Assembly (NCBI GenBank): GCA_902779455.1
Contig: CACZBS010000034.1
Span: 1 to 64,000 of the forward strand
Source: an uncultured Prevotellaceae bacterium
GTDB lineage: Bacteria; Bacteroidota; Bacteroidia; Bacteroidales; Bacteroidaceae
Reading direction: 5' to 3'
DNA length: 64,000 nt
A model generated the notes under the pieces. The model did no database searches and was not told the DNA's origin. It saw only the letters and a list, made by a program, of their open reading frames with translations. Shown here one piece after another: positions 1 to 8,941 of the stretch; position 1 is the first letter of the stretch, and each line of letters starts with the position of its first letter. A program made the translations under genes and the position numbers.

Positions 1-31
1 GGGGAGTTGGCTGGCGCATTGTCCGACGGGA

Positions 32-103
32 ATGACGGCGCAGCCGCTCCCCTCCCTTCAAGGGGAGGGGTTGGGGGTGGGGTCTCTAACTTTAATAATG
101 GTA
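32..103. repeat. Single arm of MITE-like inverted-repeat element
   Basis: This GC-rich stretch (GACGGCGCAGCCGCTCCCC, then a CTTCAAGGGGAGGGG palindrome, GGGGGTGGGG and TCTCTAACTTTA) is the left end of the element found complete at 48741-48932 and 49327-49519. No matching right arm follows, so this copy is truncated or decayed. Confidence 0.75.
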
Positions 104-157
104 TTTTAAGCGTAGAATCTTGTAAAACCTCACGAATTATAATACCTATGCGCAGCC

Positions 158-258
158 AATTCGTGAAATCATCCACAATTCGTGGAATATTAATAAATTC
201 GTGAAATAGAAAAACAATTCGTGAAATCGATATTCATTCGTGTCAATTCGTGTCATTT
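158..258. repeat. Degenerate ATTCGTGAAAT repeats
   Basis: At least six variants of ATTCGTG(A/T)(A/C) occur in about 100 bp, irregularly spaced by about 15-25 bp in AT-rich DNA. No gene, hairpin with a T-run or consensus promoter is visible inside. The rest of 104-793 holds no convincing gene. Confidence 0.6.
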
Positions 259-331
259 GTCTTAATTCGTTGTTATTAAAAAAAGTAGGAATAGCGCCCC
301 CACTGTCCTCCCGACTCGCCGCGCATTCTTA

Positions 332-415
332 TTTCCACGCCGCGGTTTATTATTTTCAAGGCTTGAAAATATATTTTCACGACGTGGTTTATTATTTTCA
401 AGCCTTGAAAATAGT
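332..415. repeat. 42-bp imperfect tandem repeat, two units, each with a 21-bp palindrome
   Basis: Units are 332-373 and 374-415. Each contains TATTTTCAAG followed by its reverse complement around one central base (351-371 and 393-413). The central base differs (G or C) while the arms are identical, so the palindrome is conserved. It could be a pair of operators, since the spacing is exactly four helical turns, or a structural repeat. Confidence 0.7.
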
Positions 416-793
416 TTTGCGGGGTGCTGTTTTTGGGGGCCGGAAGCCCTGCCGGCCGTCTGTTTTGGGCCGCTGGACGGCTCATTTTGGGGGATGACGG
501 GAAAAGGTATTTCATTTGACGATTTATAGTATGCCGCTATTCGGCCTAAATACGTAAATTTGCACGCAGAATCGCGAACCTGGCACGGCCGTGAGGGCGG
601 TGCATAGAGTTTTTTTCATAAGTTATAGTTAGTTTTAGTTAGTTTGTAAGTATGATGGAAATGTGTTTTGATTGAAAGCACGTGCAATGGGTGGTTAGTA
701 TTGAGAGGTATTAAGATTGTTTTCGGGATTGATTAGAAAGAAAAAACGTCTACGAATATAAAACATATTAAAGGAATAGGAGTTATTGATAAC

Positions 794-2926
794 ATGATTA
801 GGAAACTGACAGCTATAGCAATCATGCTGCTGGCGACAGTGGGACTGGCAGCGCAGGACATCGACCAGTCGCTCGCCCGCCACGACTTCTTCTACGCCGG
901 GCAGAGCAAGCAGCGCCGCATGTTCATCGTCAAGGACGGAAAGGTCAGCTGGGCCTATCAGGACCGGCTGCACAAGGGCGAGATCAGCGACGCCGTGCTG
1001 ATGAAAGATGGAAACATCCTGCTGGCCCACCAGTATGGCATCGCCGAGGTGACGCAGCAGAGCGAGACCGTCTGGCAATATGCCGCCCCCGAGGGCACCG
1101 AGATTCACACCGTACAGCCCATAGGCCGTAGCCACGTGGTGTTCGTCCAGAACGGCCGCCCGGCCAAGTGTGTCGTCATGGAGATTCCCTCGACGCGCAT
1201 CGTGCGCGAGTTTGAGCTGCCGACGAGCGAGAAGGGCTCCGTCCACGGTCAGTTCCGCAACGCGCGCCTCAGTTCGCGCGGCACGCTGCTCGTGGCCAAC
1301 ATGGCCCTGGGCTGCATCCACGAGTTCACGAGCGAGGGCCGCGAGGTGGACCGCTGGGACGGCTTCCTGCCGTGGTCGGTCGAGGAGCTGCCCAAGGGCA
1401 CGCTGCTCATCACGGGCCGCAAGGGGCTGATTCAGGAGATCGACCGTCAGGGCCACGTGCTGTGGCAGCTGAACACGACGGACTATGGCGTGACGCAGCC
1501 GCAGAAGACGGTGCGCCTGAAGAACGGCGGCCACATCTTCAACAACTGGTATAACGAATGGAACAAGACGCCGATGGACACGCTCAACGCGCCCGTACAG
1601 GCAATGGAGGTGGACAAGGAGGGGCGCGTCGTGTGGCAGCTCAAGGCATGGCGCCAGCCCGACCTGGGCCCATCGACGACCATCCAGCTGCTCAGCCAGC
1701 CCGTCGACCGCGACCGCCTCTTCTTCGGCGAGTTCAACGGCCGCAAGCCTAAGCTCTTCGTCGGCCCGAATGAGCCGATGGGCGAGGGCCGCGGCATCCA
1801 TCCGGGGCGCGTGGCGTGGGTGCATGCGCCCGGCGTGGCCCGATGGGACGGCAAGACGGGCCTGTGGGTCGAGGACCGATGGAACGACCAGGCGAAGGCC
1901 GACCGCATGATCCGTGAGGCCGTCATCGCGCTGACGGGCGAGGCGACGGCCGCGAAGGCCTGGAAGGCGCTCTTCAAGCATTTCAACAAGACGCATGGGC
2001 GCGGCTCGAGGGGCTATAAGCGGGGCGAGTCGATTGCCATCAAGCTCAACCTGAACAACGCCATCACGCATCGCGACACCATCGAGCTCAACTCGTCGCC
2101 CTTCGTCACGCTGGCCCTGGTGCGCTCGATGGTCGGCGACGGCGGCGTGCGTCCGCAGGACATCGTGCTGTGCGAGCCCTCGAGGGCCATCACTGACAGT
2201 ATATATAATAAGGTGCATCGCGAGTTCCCCGGGGTGCGCTTCGTCGACAACCTGGGCGGCGAGGGCCGCGAGAAGTGCGAATACTATCCGGAACAGATCG
2301 TCTACTCGGTCGACAACGGCAAGATGGCGCGCGGACTGGCCAAGTGCATCGTCGACGCCGACTACCTCATCAACTCGGCTCTGCTCAAGACGCACAACGG
2401 CCCGGGCGTGACGCTGACGACGAAGAACTGGTACGGCGCGACGGACATCAACCTGCTCTGGCGGCAGAATGCCCACAACAACGTCTCGCAGGATAAGCGG
2501 AACGGCAAGCCGCAATATAAGACCTTCGTCGACTGGATGGCGCATAAGGACCTGGGGCAGAAGGCGCTGCTCTACATCATCGACGGCACCTACGGCTCGC
2601 GCGACGTCAACGGCGCGCCGAATCCGAAGTGGATGAAGGAGCCCTTTGGCGGCGACTGGGCCTGCTCGCTCATCGTCGCGCAGGACGAGGTGGCGTGCGA
2701 CGCCGTGGCCATGGACATCATCATCAGCGAGTGGCCGGAGTTCGGAAGCCTGAACTATTGCGACGAGTATCTCCGCGAGGCGGCCTCGATTCCCCATGCG
2801 CCGAGCGGCACCGTCTATCGTCAGGACGGCCGCCCGCTGGACAAGCCGCTGGGCCTGTTTGAACATTGGGACAAGGAGCATCGATACACGAAGATCGACC
2901 TGAAATACAGAAGAGTTGAGAATTGA
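794..2926 (+). CDS. Secreted beta-propeller / DUF362 fusion protein
   Basis: A 710-residue protein with a Sec signal peptide (about residues 1-20, ending AAQ). Residues about 25-320 contain repeated W-x-x-D/G blade-like segments such as VVWQLKAW and HVLWQLNTTD, typical of PQQ-like or arylsulfotransferase-like propellers. Residues about 370-700 match the DUF362 family: IAIKLNLNN, a region around SSPFVTLALVRSMV, and LLKTHNGPGVTLTTKNWYG. DUF362 has no settled biochemical role; some members carry ferredoxin domains, but this one shows no clustered cysteines. The stop codon lies in a run of 7-bp repeats. The next gene, a GH2 enzyme, is on the same strand, suggesting but not proving a shared glycan role. 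A 728-aa reading frame on the other strand is a GC-rich shadow. Confidence 0.85.
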   Translation: MIRKLTAIAIMLLATVGLAAQDIDQSLARHDFFYAGQSKQRRMFIVKDGKVSWAYQDRLHKGEISDAVLMKDGNILLAHQYGIAEVTQQSETVWQYAAPEGTEIHTVQPIGRSHVVFVQNGRPAKCVVMEIPSTRIVREFELPTSEKGSVHGQFRNARLSSRGTLLVANMALGCIHEFTSEGREVDRWDGFLPWSVEELPKGTLLITGRKGLIQEIDRQGHVLWQLNTTDYGVTQPQKTVRLKNGGHIFNNWYNEWNKTPMDTLNAPVQAMEVDKEGRVVWQLKAWRQPDLGPSTTIQLLSQPVDRDRLFFGEFNGRKPKLFVGPNEPMGEGRGIHPGRVAWVHAPGVARWDGKTGLWVEDRWNDQAKADRMIREAVIALTGEATAAKAWKALFKHFNKTHGRGSRGYKRGESIAIKLNLNNAITHRDTIELNSSPFVTLALVRSMVGDGGVRPQDIVLCEPSRAITDSIYNKVHREFPGVRFVDNLGGEGREKCEYYPEQIVYSVDNGKMARGLAKCIVDADYLINSALLKTHNGPGVTLTTKNWYGATDINLLWRQNAHNNVSQDKRNGKPQYKTFVDWMAHKDLGQKALLYIIDGTYGSRDVNGAPNPKWMKEPFGGDWACSLIVAQDEVACDAVAMDIIISEWPEFGSLNYCDEYLREAASIPHAPSGTVYRQDGRPLDKPLGLFEHWDKEHRYTKIDLKYRRVEN

Positions 2927-3033
2927 GAGTTGAGAACTGAGAGTTGAGAATTGAGAGGTGAAAGATGAAAAATATGATTAGTTCTAACTATGCTCAAGAC
3001 TAATCATATTTTTCACATTTCATCTTTCATCTT
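2914..3033. repeat. 7-bp periodic repeat followed by a hairpin
   Basis: From the last codons of the upstream gene the sequence repeats GAGTTGA/GAATTGA with strict 7-bp periodicity. It then becomes AAAGATGAAAAATATGATTAG (2961-2981), whose near reverse complement lies at 3000-3033. The repeat supplies the TGA stop of the upstream gene. Related loci are at 9726-9775, 36671-36830 and 59005-59045. Confidence 0.8.
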
Positions 3034-3050
3034 TAACTTAAAAAAAGAAG

Positions 3051-5810
3051 ATGATGTCAATACGAATGAGGCTACGGAGGCTGATGGGCTTGACGCTGGT
3101 CGTCTTGTCATGTAGCGGCGCGATGGCGCAGATTCTGCCTGTGACTGATGCGCGGATGATGCGCAGCCTGAACGGCGAGTGGATGCTGAAGGTCGTCGAC
3201 GGAATCGACGACCACACTGGCGGCGTGCCTGAGGCGGACCAGACGTGGCGGCCGATACCCGTGCCGGGATGCTGGGAGGCCTACGGCTTCTGCCAGCCCA
3301 GCTACGACAAGGCGCGGGCGCTGACGGGCTTCTATCGGACGACGTTCAGCGTGCCCGACGAGTGGCGCGACATGCGCATCGTGCTGCGCCTCGACGGCGT
3401 GCTCTATGGCTACGACCTCTTTGTCAACGGACAGGCCGCAGGGCAGTGGCGCTCGGCCTACAACACGGCGCTGTTCGACGTGACGCCTTTCATTAACAAA
3501 AAGCAGCGCGAGCAGCAGCTGGCCATGCGCGTCATCACGCAGTTTCCCGGCTCCGACTTCGACTATAACGACGACTGGGCGCCATGCGGCATCTTCCGCG
3601 ACGTGACGCTCATGGCCGTGCCACGGACGCACCTCAGCGACCTGACCATCCGCACCCGCAACAGCGGTGAGGTGGAGGTCGAAACAACGATTGCCAACCC
3701 GAAAGGGGCGACGGTGAGCTATGAGATCCTGGATGCTCAGGGCCGCGTGGTCGGCACCGACCGCGTGGACCGTCCGCACCTCTGGACGGCTGAGACGCCC
3801 TATCTATATACGCTCCGCACGACGCTCCGCAACAAGAAGGGCGTCCTGCAGACGTTTGAGCATCGGTTCGGATTCCGCGAGCTGACCGTCGAAGGCAATA
3901 TCCTCAAGCTGAACGGACAGCCCATCAAACTGCGGGGCGTCACCAGCCACGCCACGGACCCCGTCAGCGTGAAGGTCGTCAGTGACGACCTTACCCTTCG
4001 CGACATGCGCCTGATGAAGGAGGCCTCGGTCAACTATATCCGCACGAGCCACTATCCGCGCGAGCCGCGGTTCTATGAGCTGGCCGACTCACTCGGCTTC
4101 TACGTCATCGACGAGGTGCCCTTCGGTTTTGGCGACAAGAATCTGTCGAAGGAGGAGTTCTATCCCGTGCTGCAGCAGCGCGCGCAGGCCACCATCCGCC
4201 GCGACAAGAACCATCCCTCGGTGATCATCTGGAGCTTGGGCAACGAGAATCCCCTGACCGACATCTGCATCCTGCTGGGCGACTATGTCAAGACGCAGCT
4301 CGACGACAGCCGTCCCGTCTGCTATCCGCAGGTGGGCAGCTATTTCCGCCGCTTCGACTACGACTTCCCGGCCGTGGCCGATGTCTATGCTCCTCATTAT
4401 CCGACGACGTCGCAGATTGCCGGCTTCTACCAGCGGGCCGACCGCCCCGTCATCTTCACTGAGTATTGCCACACGCTGGGCATCTCCTTCGAGGATCACG
4501 ACCGCCAGTGGGAGATCATCGAGCGCACACCCTGCATCGCCGGCGGCTCCGTCTGGGAATGGGTCGACCAGGGCATGCCGTTTGGAAGGGAAAAAGGAAA
4601 AGTGAATAGTGAACAATTTGCTGCCGCCCACAAGTATGGCTACGAGGAGCGCGTCTTCACCTCGCCCGACGGCGGCTTCGAGATGTATGGCAACAAAGGC
4701 ACCGACGGCCTCCTCTACGCCGACCGCACCCCGCTGCCCAACTACTACGAGCTGCAGCACAACTACGCCCGTGCCGCCGTCCGTTCGGTATGTCGCGTTG
4801 CCAACGCGACCCTCCGCCTCGTCATCGCCAACCGCTACGACTTCCTCAACCTGAAGGACAACGTCAGCTTCAGCTGGGCCCTCACCGCCGACCGCGACAC
4901 GATTGCCCGCGGCGCATTCTCACCAGCCTGCGCCCCGCACGACTCCACCACCTACGACCTCGCCCTCCCCGCGACGCTCGCCGCCGACCGCCTCGCCTTG
5001 CTCCACGTCGACATCGCCGACCGCGAGGGCCATCGCTTCCTGCAGCAGTCGTTCGTGCTGCATAAGCCCGAATGGCAATGGCAGGGCAGCGACGGCGACG
5101 CGATGGCGATGGTGCAGCGCGGCCCGATGGTGCGGGCCGGACGCAAGCCGACGCTGGCCGAGCGCGTCACTCAGAAAGAAAGGATACCGGAGAAATATCT
5201 GTTGCCAATCGGCAATAGTGAGGTGAAGGCTCAGGTGGAGCACGACGGCCATGACTACCGCTTCACGCTGACGCCCGACACGGCCGACGTCTTCCGCGCT
5301 GAGCTGGGCCTGGCCTTCCTGCTCGACGAGCGCATCGACCGCGTGCAATGGTTAGGGCAGGGACCCTTCGCGGCCTATCCCGGCCGCCATCAGGCCTGCC
5401 GCTACGGACTGTGGGGCAAGCATAAGGACGACCTCTACTTCGAGGGTAATCATGCCGGTGTGGATGCCGCCCTGTTCACGGATGGCGAGGGTAACGGCCT
5501 GCTCTTCGTGGGCGACAGCCTCGACCTGAACTTCGAGCAGACCGACCGCGGACTGGTCGTCACGGTCAATGCCGCCGTGGCCGGACAGGGGCCGAAGTTC
5601 GCCAAGACGCATTTCCCGGCCATAAAAAATAAGGATGCAGAGCCTGTCGGTGCCAGCTTCAGTCTTTATCGGATCGATAAGGACCGTTGTCCGGGGCTTG
5701 TCAGCAAATTATTCACAAGCCCGGCTGGCATTCCACAGCCTCTGCATCCCTTTGTCACTCAGTATGACACTTACTTGATGCGCTTCGCCGACATCGCCGG
5801 CGACGATTAG
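3051..5810 (+). CDS. Glycoside hydrolase family 2 (beta-galactosidase-like), secreted
   Basis: A 919-residue retaining exo-glycosidase with an N-terminal signal peptide ending near GAMAQ. Order: jelly-roll sugar-binding domain (about 35-210, with WRPIPVPGCWE and DGVLYGYDLFVNG), immunoglobulin-like domain (about 210-295), TIM barrel (about 295-580), and a C-terminal beta-galactosidase small-chain-like domain (VQWLGQGP, about 765-905). The acid/base Glu is E399 in SLGNEN and the nucleophile is E471 in FTEYCHTLG. Residues about 512-526 (REKGKVNSEQ and onwards) are encoded by DNA related to the intergenic 7-bp repeats, an odd in-frame insertion. The stop overlaps the stop of nrdD on the other strand (shared TTAG). 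The substrate cannot be told from sequence. Confidence 0.93.
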   Translation: MMSIRMRLRRLMGLTLVVLSCSGAMAQILPVTDARMMRSLNGEWMLKVVDGIDDHTGGVPEADQTWRPIPVPGCWEAYGFCQPSYDKARALTGFYRTTFSVPDEWRDMRIVLRLDGVLYGYDLFVNGQAAGQWRSAYNTALFDVTPFINKKQREQQLAMRVITQFPGSDFDYNDDWAPCGIFRDVTLMAVPRTHLSDLTIRTRNSGEVEVETTIANPKGATVSYEILDAQGRVVGTDRVDRPHLWTAETPYLYTLRTTLRNKKGVLQTFEHRFGFRELTVEGNILKLNGQPIKLRGVTSHATDPVSVKVVSDDLTLRDMRLMKEASVNYIRTSHYPREPRFYELADSLGFYVIDEVPFGFGDKNLSKEEFYPVLQQRAQATIRRDKNHPSVIIWSLGNENPLTDICILLGDYVKTQLDDSRPVCYPQVGSYFRRFDYDFPAVADVYAPHYPTTSQIAGFYQRADRPVIFTEYCHTLGISFEDHDRQWEIIERTPCIAGGSVWEWVDQGMPFGREKGKVNSEQFAAAHKYGYEERVFTSPDGGFEMYGNKGTDGLLYADRTPLPNYYELQHNYARAAVRSVCRVANATLRLVIANRYDFLNLKDNVSFSWALTADRDTIARGAFSPACAPHDSTTYDLALPATLAADRLALLHVDIADREGHRFLQQSFVLHKPEWQWQGSDGDAMAMVQRGPMVRAGRKPTLAERVTQKERIPEKYLLPIGNSEVKAQVEHDGHDYRFTLTPDTADVFRAELGLAFLLDERIDRVQWLGQGPFAAYPGRHQACRYGLWGKHKDDLYFEGNHAGVDAALFTDGEGNGLLFVGDSLDLNFEQTDRGLVVTVNAAVAGQGPKFAKTHFPAIKNKDAEPVGASFSLYRIDKDRCPGLVSKLFTSPAGIPQPLHPFVTQYDTYLMRFADIAGDD
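4581..4627 (+). repeat. Repeat-derived segment inside the GH2 reading frame
   Basis: GGAAAAGTGAATAGTGAAC followed by AATTTGCTGCCGC closely matches the half-element at 36700-36744 (GTGAAGAGTGAAAAGTGAAA, then AATTTGCTACCGCAC). It is read in frame without a stop. In the enzyme it falls just after the VWEWVDQGM segment at the end of the barrel, a surface-loop position. Confidence 0.65.
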
Positions 5811-8038
5811 AACAGCTTCTGCTCGCCGTCGTCGATGTGGGTGACGCGGTCGTTGAGCTCCGCCAGCTTGCCCGAGTTCCAGCGGTCGGTCGTGCCGACG
5901 AGGTAGCCCGTGATGCGCTGCAGGCGGTCGATGTGGGTTGAACCGCAGCGGGGACACTGCTTTAGGTCTTGCGTGGCGTTCTCATAGCCGCAGTCCATGC
6001 AGCGGTTGCGGTTGTGGTTGACGGAGCCGTAGCCCATGTCGAGGCGGTCCATCATGTCGACGACCGACATGATGACCTGCGGGTTGTGGGTGGCGTCGCC
6101 GTCGATCTCGACGTAGAAGATGTGTCCGCCGCGCGTCAGGTTGTGATAGGGGGCCTCCACCTCGGCCTTGTGGCGGGCCGAGCACTTGTAGTAGACGGGC
6201 ACGTGGTTCGAGTTCGTGTAGTAGTCGCGGTCGGTGATGCCCTTCAGCACGCCGAACTCCTTGCGGTCTTTCTTCGTGAACTTGCCGGCCAGTCCCTCGG
6301 CGGGCGTGGCCAGGACGGAGTAGTTGTGATGATAGCGCTCGGAGAAGTCGTTGATGCGGTCGCGCATGTAGGTCACGATCTTCAGGCCCAGCTCCTGCGC
6401 CTCCTCCGACTCGCCGTGGTGCTTGCCGATGAGGGCGACGAGACATTCGGCCAGTCCGATGAAGCCGATGCCGAGCGTGCCCTGGTTGATGACGCTCTCG
6501 ACGGTGTCGTTGGGGCCCAGCTTGTCGGCGCCGATCCAGAGGCTCTTCATCAGCAGGGGGAACTGCTTGACGTAGGCCGTCCGCTGGAACTGGAAGCGCT
6601 CGTCGAGCTGACGGGCGGCCACCTCGAGCAGCTCGTCGAGCTTGGCCATGAAGCGTGCGATGCGCTGCTCCTTGTCCTCGATGCCCATGCACTCGATGGC
6701 CAGCCGCACGATGTTGATGGTCGTGAACGAGATGTTGCCGCGGCCTATCGACGTCTTCGGGCCGAAGCGGTTCTCGAAGACACGCGTGCGGCAGCCCATC
6801 GTGGCCACCTCGTGGAGATAGCGCTTGGGGTCGTCGGCGCGCCACTCGTCGGTCTGGTTGAACGAGGCGTCGAGGTTGAGGAAGTTGGGGAAGAATCGGC
6901 GGGCCGTCACCTTGCAGGCCAGCTGATAGAGGTCGAAGTTGCGGTCCTCGGGCAGGTAGTTGACGCCGCGCTTCTTCTTCCATATCTGGATGGGGAAGAT
7001 AGCCGTCTCGCCGTTGCCCACGCCCTCGTAGGTCGACAGCAGGATCTCGCGCATGATGCAGCGGCCCTCGGCCGACGTGTCCGTACCGTAGTTAATCGAC
7101 GAGAAGACCACCTGGTTGCCGCCGCGCGAGTGGATGGTGTTCATGTTGTGGATGAAGGCTTCCATGGCCTGGTGGACGCGGCTGACGGTCTTGTTCATGG
7201 CATGCTGACGCACGCGGTCGAGGCCCTCCAGCCCGTCGAGCGGCTGCTTCAGGTAGTCCATCAGCGGCTCGTCGTAGAGCTCGGAGAAGTCCTGTCCGTA
7301 GAGCTCTTCAAGATATTTCAGCTCCTCCTTGTACGTCAGCCGCACGAAGGGAGCCAGATAGAAGTCGAAGGCCGGGATGGCCTGTCCGCCGTGCATCTCG
7401 TTCTGGGCGCACTCCAGCGAGATGCAGGCCAGCACCGAGGCCGTCTCGATGCGCTTGGCGGGGCGCGAGGCGCCGTGGCCGGCGATGAAGCCGCAGTTGA
7501 GGATATTGTCGAGCGGGTGCTGCACGCAGGTGAACGACTTCGTCGGATAGTAGTCCTTGTCGTGGATGTGCAGGTAGTTGTGCTCCACGGCGTCGCGCAC
7601 CTCGGGCGACAGCAGGTAGTCGTCGACGAAGGGCTTGGTCGTCTCCGAGGCAAACTTCATCATCATGCCGGCGGGCGTGTCGGCGTTCATGTTGGCATTC
7701 TCGCGGGTGATGTCGTTCGACTTCACGTTGACGATGTCGAGGAAGATGTCGCGCGTCTTGGCCTTGCGCGCTATCGAGCGCTGGTTGCGGTAGGCGATGT
7801 ACTTCTGGGCCACGTCCTTGCGGCTCGACTTCATCAGCTCCACCTCCACCATGTCCTGGATCTCCTCGACCGTCATCTGCGTCTGTCCGCGCTGGGCGAT
7901 GTGGTCGGTGATCACGTTGAGCAGACGCTCGTCCTCACCCTTGTCGGTGTGCATCATGGCCTTGCGGATGGCGGCCATCACCTTCTGTTCGTTGAAGCCG
8001 ACGATTCGCCCGTCGCGCTTCACTACGGTCTGTATCAT
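5807..8038 (-). CDS. nrdD: Anaerobic (class III) ribonucleoside-triphosphate reductase
   Basis: A 743-residue glycyl-radical enzyme that reduces ribonucleotides to deoxyribonucleotides without oxygen. An ATP-cone regulatory domain occupies about residues 3-95 (VVKRDGRIVGFNEQKVMAAI). The catalytic barrel follows. The C-terminus has the zinc site C680-x2-C683 and C695-x2-C698, then the radical loop RITGYL with the predicted glycyl radical at G711. Family members need the radical-SAM activase NrdG, often encoded next door; here the downstream neighbour is the convergent GH2 gene (4-bp stop overlap) and the upstream neighbour is rplS, so nrdG is not adjacent. A consensus -7 box lies about 45 bp upstream of the start. 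Confidence 0.97.
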   Translation of the reverse strand: MIQTVVKRDGRIVGFNEQKVMAAIRKAMMHTDKGEDERLLNVITDHIAQRGQTQMTVEEIQDMVEVELMKSSRKDVAQKYIAYRNQRSIARKAKTRDIFLDIVNVKSNDITRENANMNADTPAGMMMKFASETTKPFVDDYLLSPEVRDAVEHNYLHIHDKDYYPTKSFTCVQHPLDNILNCGFIAGHGASRPAKRIETASVLACISLECAQNEMHGGQAIPAFDFYLAPFVRLTYKEELKYLEELYGQDFSELYDEPLMDYLKQPLDGLEGLDRVRQHAMNKTVSRVHQAMEAFIHNMNTIHSRGGNQVVFSSINYGTDTSAEGRCIMREILLSTYEGVGNGETAIFPIQIWKKKRGVNYLPEDRNFDLYQLACKVTARRFFPNFLNLDASFNQTDEWRADDPKRYLHEVATMGCRTRVFENRFGPKTSIGRGNISFTTINIVRLAIECMGIEDKEQRIARFMAKLDELLEVAARQLDERFQFQRTAYVKQFPLLMKSLWIGADKLGPNDTVESVINQGTLGIGFIGLAECLVALIGKHHGESEEAQELGLKIVTYMRDRINDFSERYHHNYSVLATPAEGLAGKFTKKDRKEFGVLKGITDRDYYTNSNHVPVYYKCSARHKAEVEAPYHNLTRGGHIFYVEIDGDATHNPQVIMSVVDMMDRLDMGYGSVNHNRNRCMDCGYENATQDLKQCPRCGSTHIDRLQRITGYLVGTTDRWNSGKLAELNDRVTHIDDGEQKLF

Positions 8039-8082
8039 AATACTGTCGTGATTGTTTTTGGGGTTATCTGAATAATCGACTG

Positions 8083-8090
8083 CAAAGATA
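8083..8090 (-). promoter_or_regulatory. Probable nrdD promoter -7 box
   Basis: The minus strand reads TATCTTTG, matching TAnnTTTG. Transcription would start near 8078 and give a leader of about 40 nt. No clear -33 TTTG is present. Confidence 0.55.
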
Positions 8091-8288
8091 AGAATTATTT
8101 TTCAGAGTTGTACGTTTTGGGAAACTTTTTTCTAGTTAAAAAATGTCAAGTCTCACGGAATCAGTAGGTTATAAAAACTTTTGGAAAACTTTGCTGTTTC
8201 ACGGGCTTCCGAAATTGTCCGTAAATCTTCTCTTTACGTCCCTCCGGCGAGCATGAACAGGGCTCTGGCAAAACGCTATCTCATAACA

Positions 8289-8316
8289 GGTTAAAGCCTT
8301 CAAGACGGCTTTAACC
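8289..8316. other. Perfect 10-bp stem-loop in the nrdD-rplS intergenic region
   Basis: GGTTAAAGCC (8289-8298) pairs with GGCTTTAACC (8307-8316) across an 8-nt loop. No T-run follows on either strand. The 8091-8447 region otherwise has only the rplS terminator and a 60-codon frame (8199-8381) without a plausible ribosome site or recognisable domain. A structured RNA is possible but unproven. Confidence 0.5.
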
Positions 8317-8368
8317 GACAGCACGGTCACGCTCGTGAAACGCTCCGCCGTGACGGCTGCGCCGACCC

Positions 8369-8412
8369 CAAAAAAGAACATCGTCTGCCTCGGAATAGTG
8401 GGGCAGACGATG
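8369..8412 (-). terminator. Rho-independent terminator of rplS
   Basis: On the minus strand CATCGTCTGCC (8412-8402) pairs with GGCAGACGATG (8389-8379), a perfect 11-bp stem, followed by TTCTTTTTT. It lies about 35 bp after the rplS stop. Confidence 0.9.
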
Positions 8413-8447
8413 CTCTATGGTGGGGTATTGAAGGATTCTCTCTTGAT

Positions 8448-8813
8448 TTAGTCTTCCTTCTTGATAGCCGAGCGCTTCTCCTTGATACGGGCAGCCTTAC
8501 CCGTGAGCTTGCGCAGATAGTAGAGCTTGGCGCGACGCACCTTACCTACCTTGTTGACTTCGATGCTCTCGATGTTGGGCGACTCCAGGGGGAAGATACG
8601 CTCCACACCCACGGTGCCTGACATCTTGCGAACAGTGAAGCGCTTCTTCTCCTGATGGCCGCTGATCTTGATGACCACGCCACGATAGAGCTGGATACGC
8701 TCCTTCGAACCCTCGATAATTTTGTAAGCGACAGTCACCGTGTCACCAGCCTTGAACTGGGGGTGCTTCTTGCCGGTTGCAAATGCTTCTTCAGCAACTT
8801 TAATTAAATCCAT
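8448..8813 (-). CDS. rplS: 50S ribosomal protein L19
   Basis: A 121-residue protein with the L19 signatures [37 protein letters not shown] and [21 protein letters not shown]19 sits at the 30S-50S interface of the ribosome. Length and motifs are those of the family. It is monocistronic here: its own promoter (8911-8941), a structured leader of about 93 nt, and a strong terminator directly downstream. Confidence 0.99.
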   Translation of the reverse strand: MDLIKVAEEAFATGKKHPQFKAGDTVTVAYKIIEGSKERIQLYRGVVIKISGHQEKKRFTVRKMSGTVGVERIFPLESPNIESIEVNKVGKVRRAKLYYLRKLTGKAARIKEKRSAIKKED

Positions 8814-8850
8814 TACTTTGTTTGATAATTAAATTTGTTGTATCGTTCCT

Positions 8851-8897
8851 GCACGGGCATAACAGGCCACTCGTTACTTCCTGCCAGCGACCCGTGC
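8851..8897 (-). promoter_or_regulatory. Structured leader of rplS (candidate L19 autoregulatory element)
   Basis: In the minus-strand 5' leader GCACGGG (8897-8891) pairs with CCCGTGC (8857-8851), enclosing a second helix CAGG/CCTG (8883-8880 with 8866-8863). Ribosomal-protein genes often carry leader RNAs bound by their product, and an L19 leader has been proposed for Flavobacteria. Assignment to that class is inference. Confidence 0.55.
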
Positions 8898-8910
8898 CGA
8901 AAAGCGGGTG

Positions 8911-8941
8911 CAAAGGTACAAAAAAATTTGCACATACCAAA
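8911..8941 (-). promoter_or_regulatory. rplS promoter
   Basis: The minus strand has TTTG (8941-8938), a 19-bp spacer and TACCTTTG (8918-8911), a consensus Bacteroidetes primary-sigma promoter. It interleaves with the oppositely directed promoter at 8927-8958. Confidence 0.85.

Noticed and set aside
695-2881. Long open frame (728 codons) antisense to the DUF362 gene
   Set aside because: A GC-rich shadow; the plus-strand frame has a signal peptide and recognisable domains. The minus frame has low-complexity Leu/Val/Arg composition.
5969-8071. 700-codon frame opposite nrdD
   Set aside because: Shadow of nrdD; its residues are mostly Val/Asp/His/Leu repeats with no domain.
8199-8381. 60-codon frame downstream of rplS
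   Set aside because: Overlaps the terminator hairpin, shows no domain and contains a strong stem-loop; more likely noncoding.
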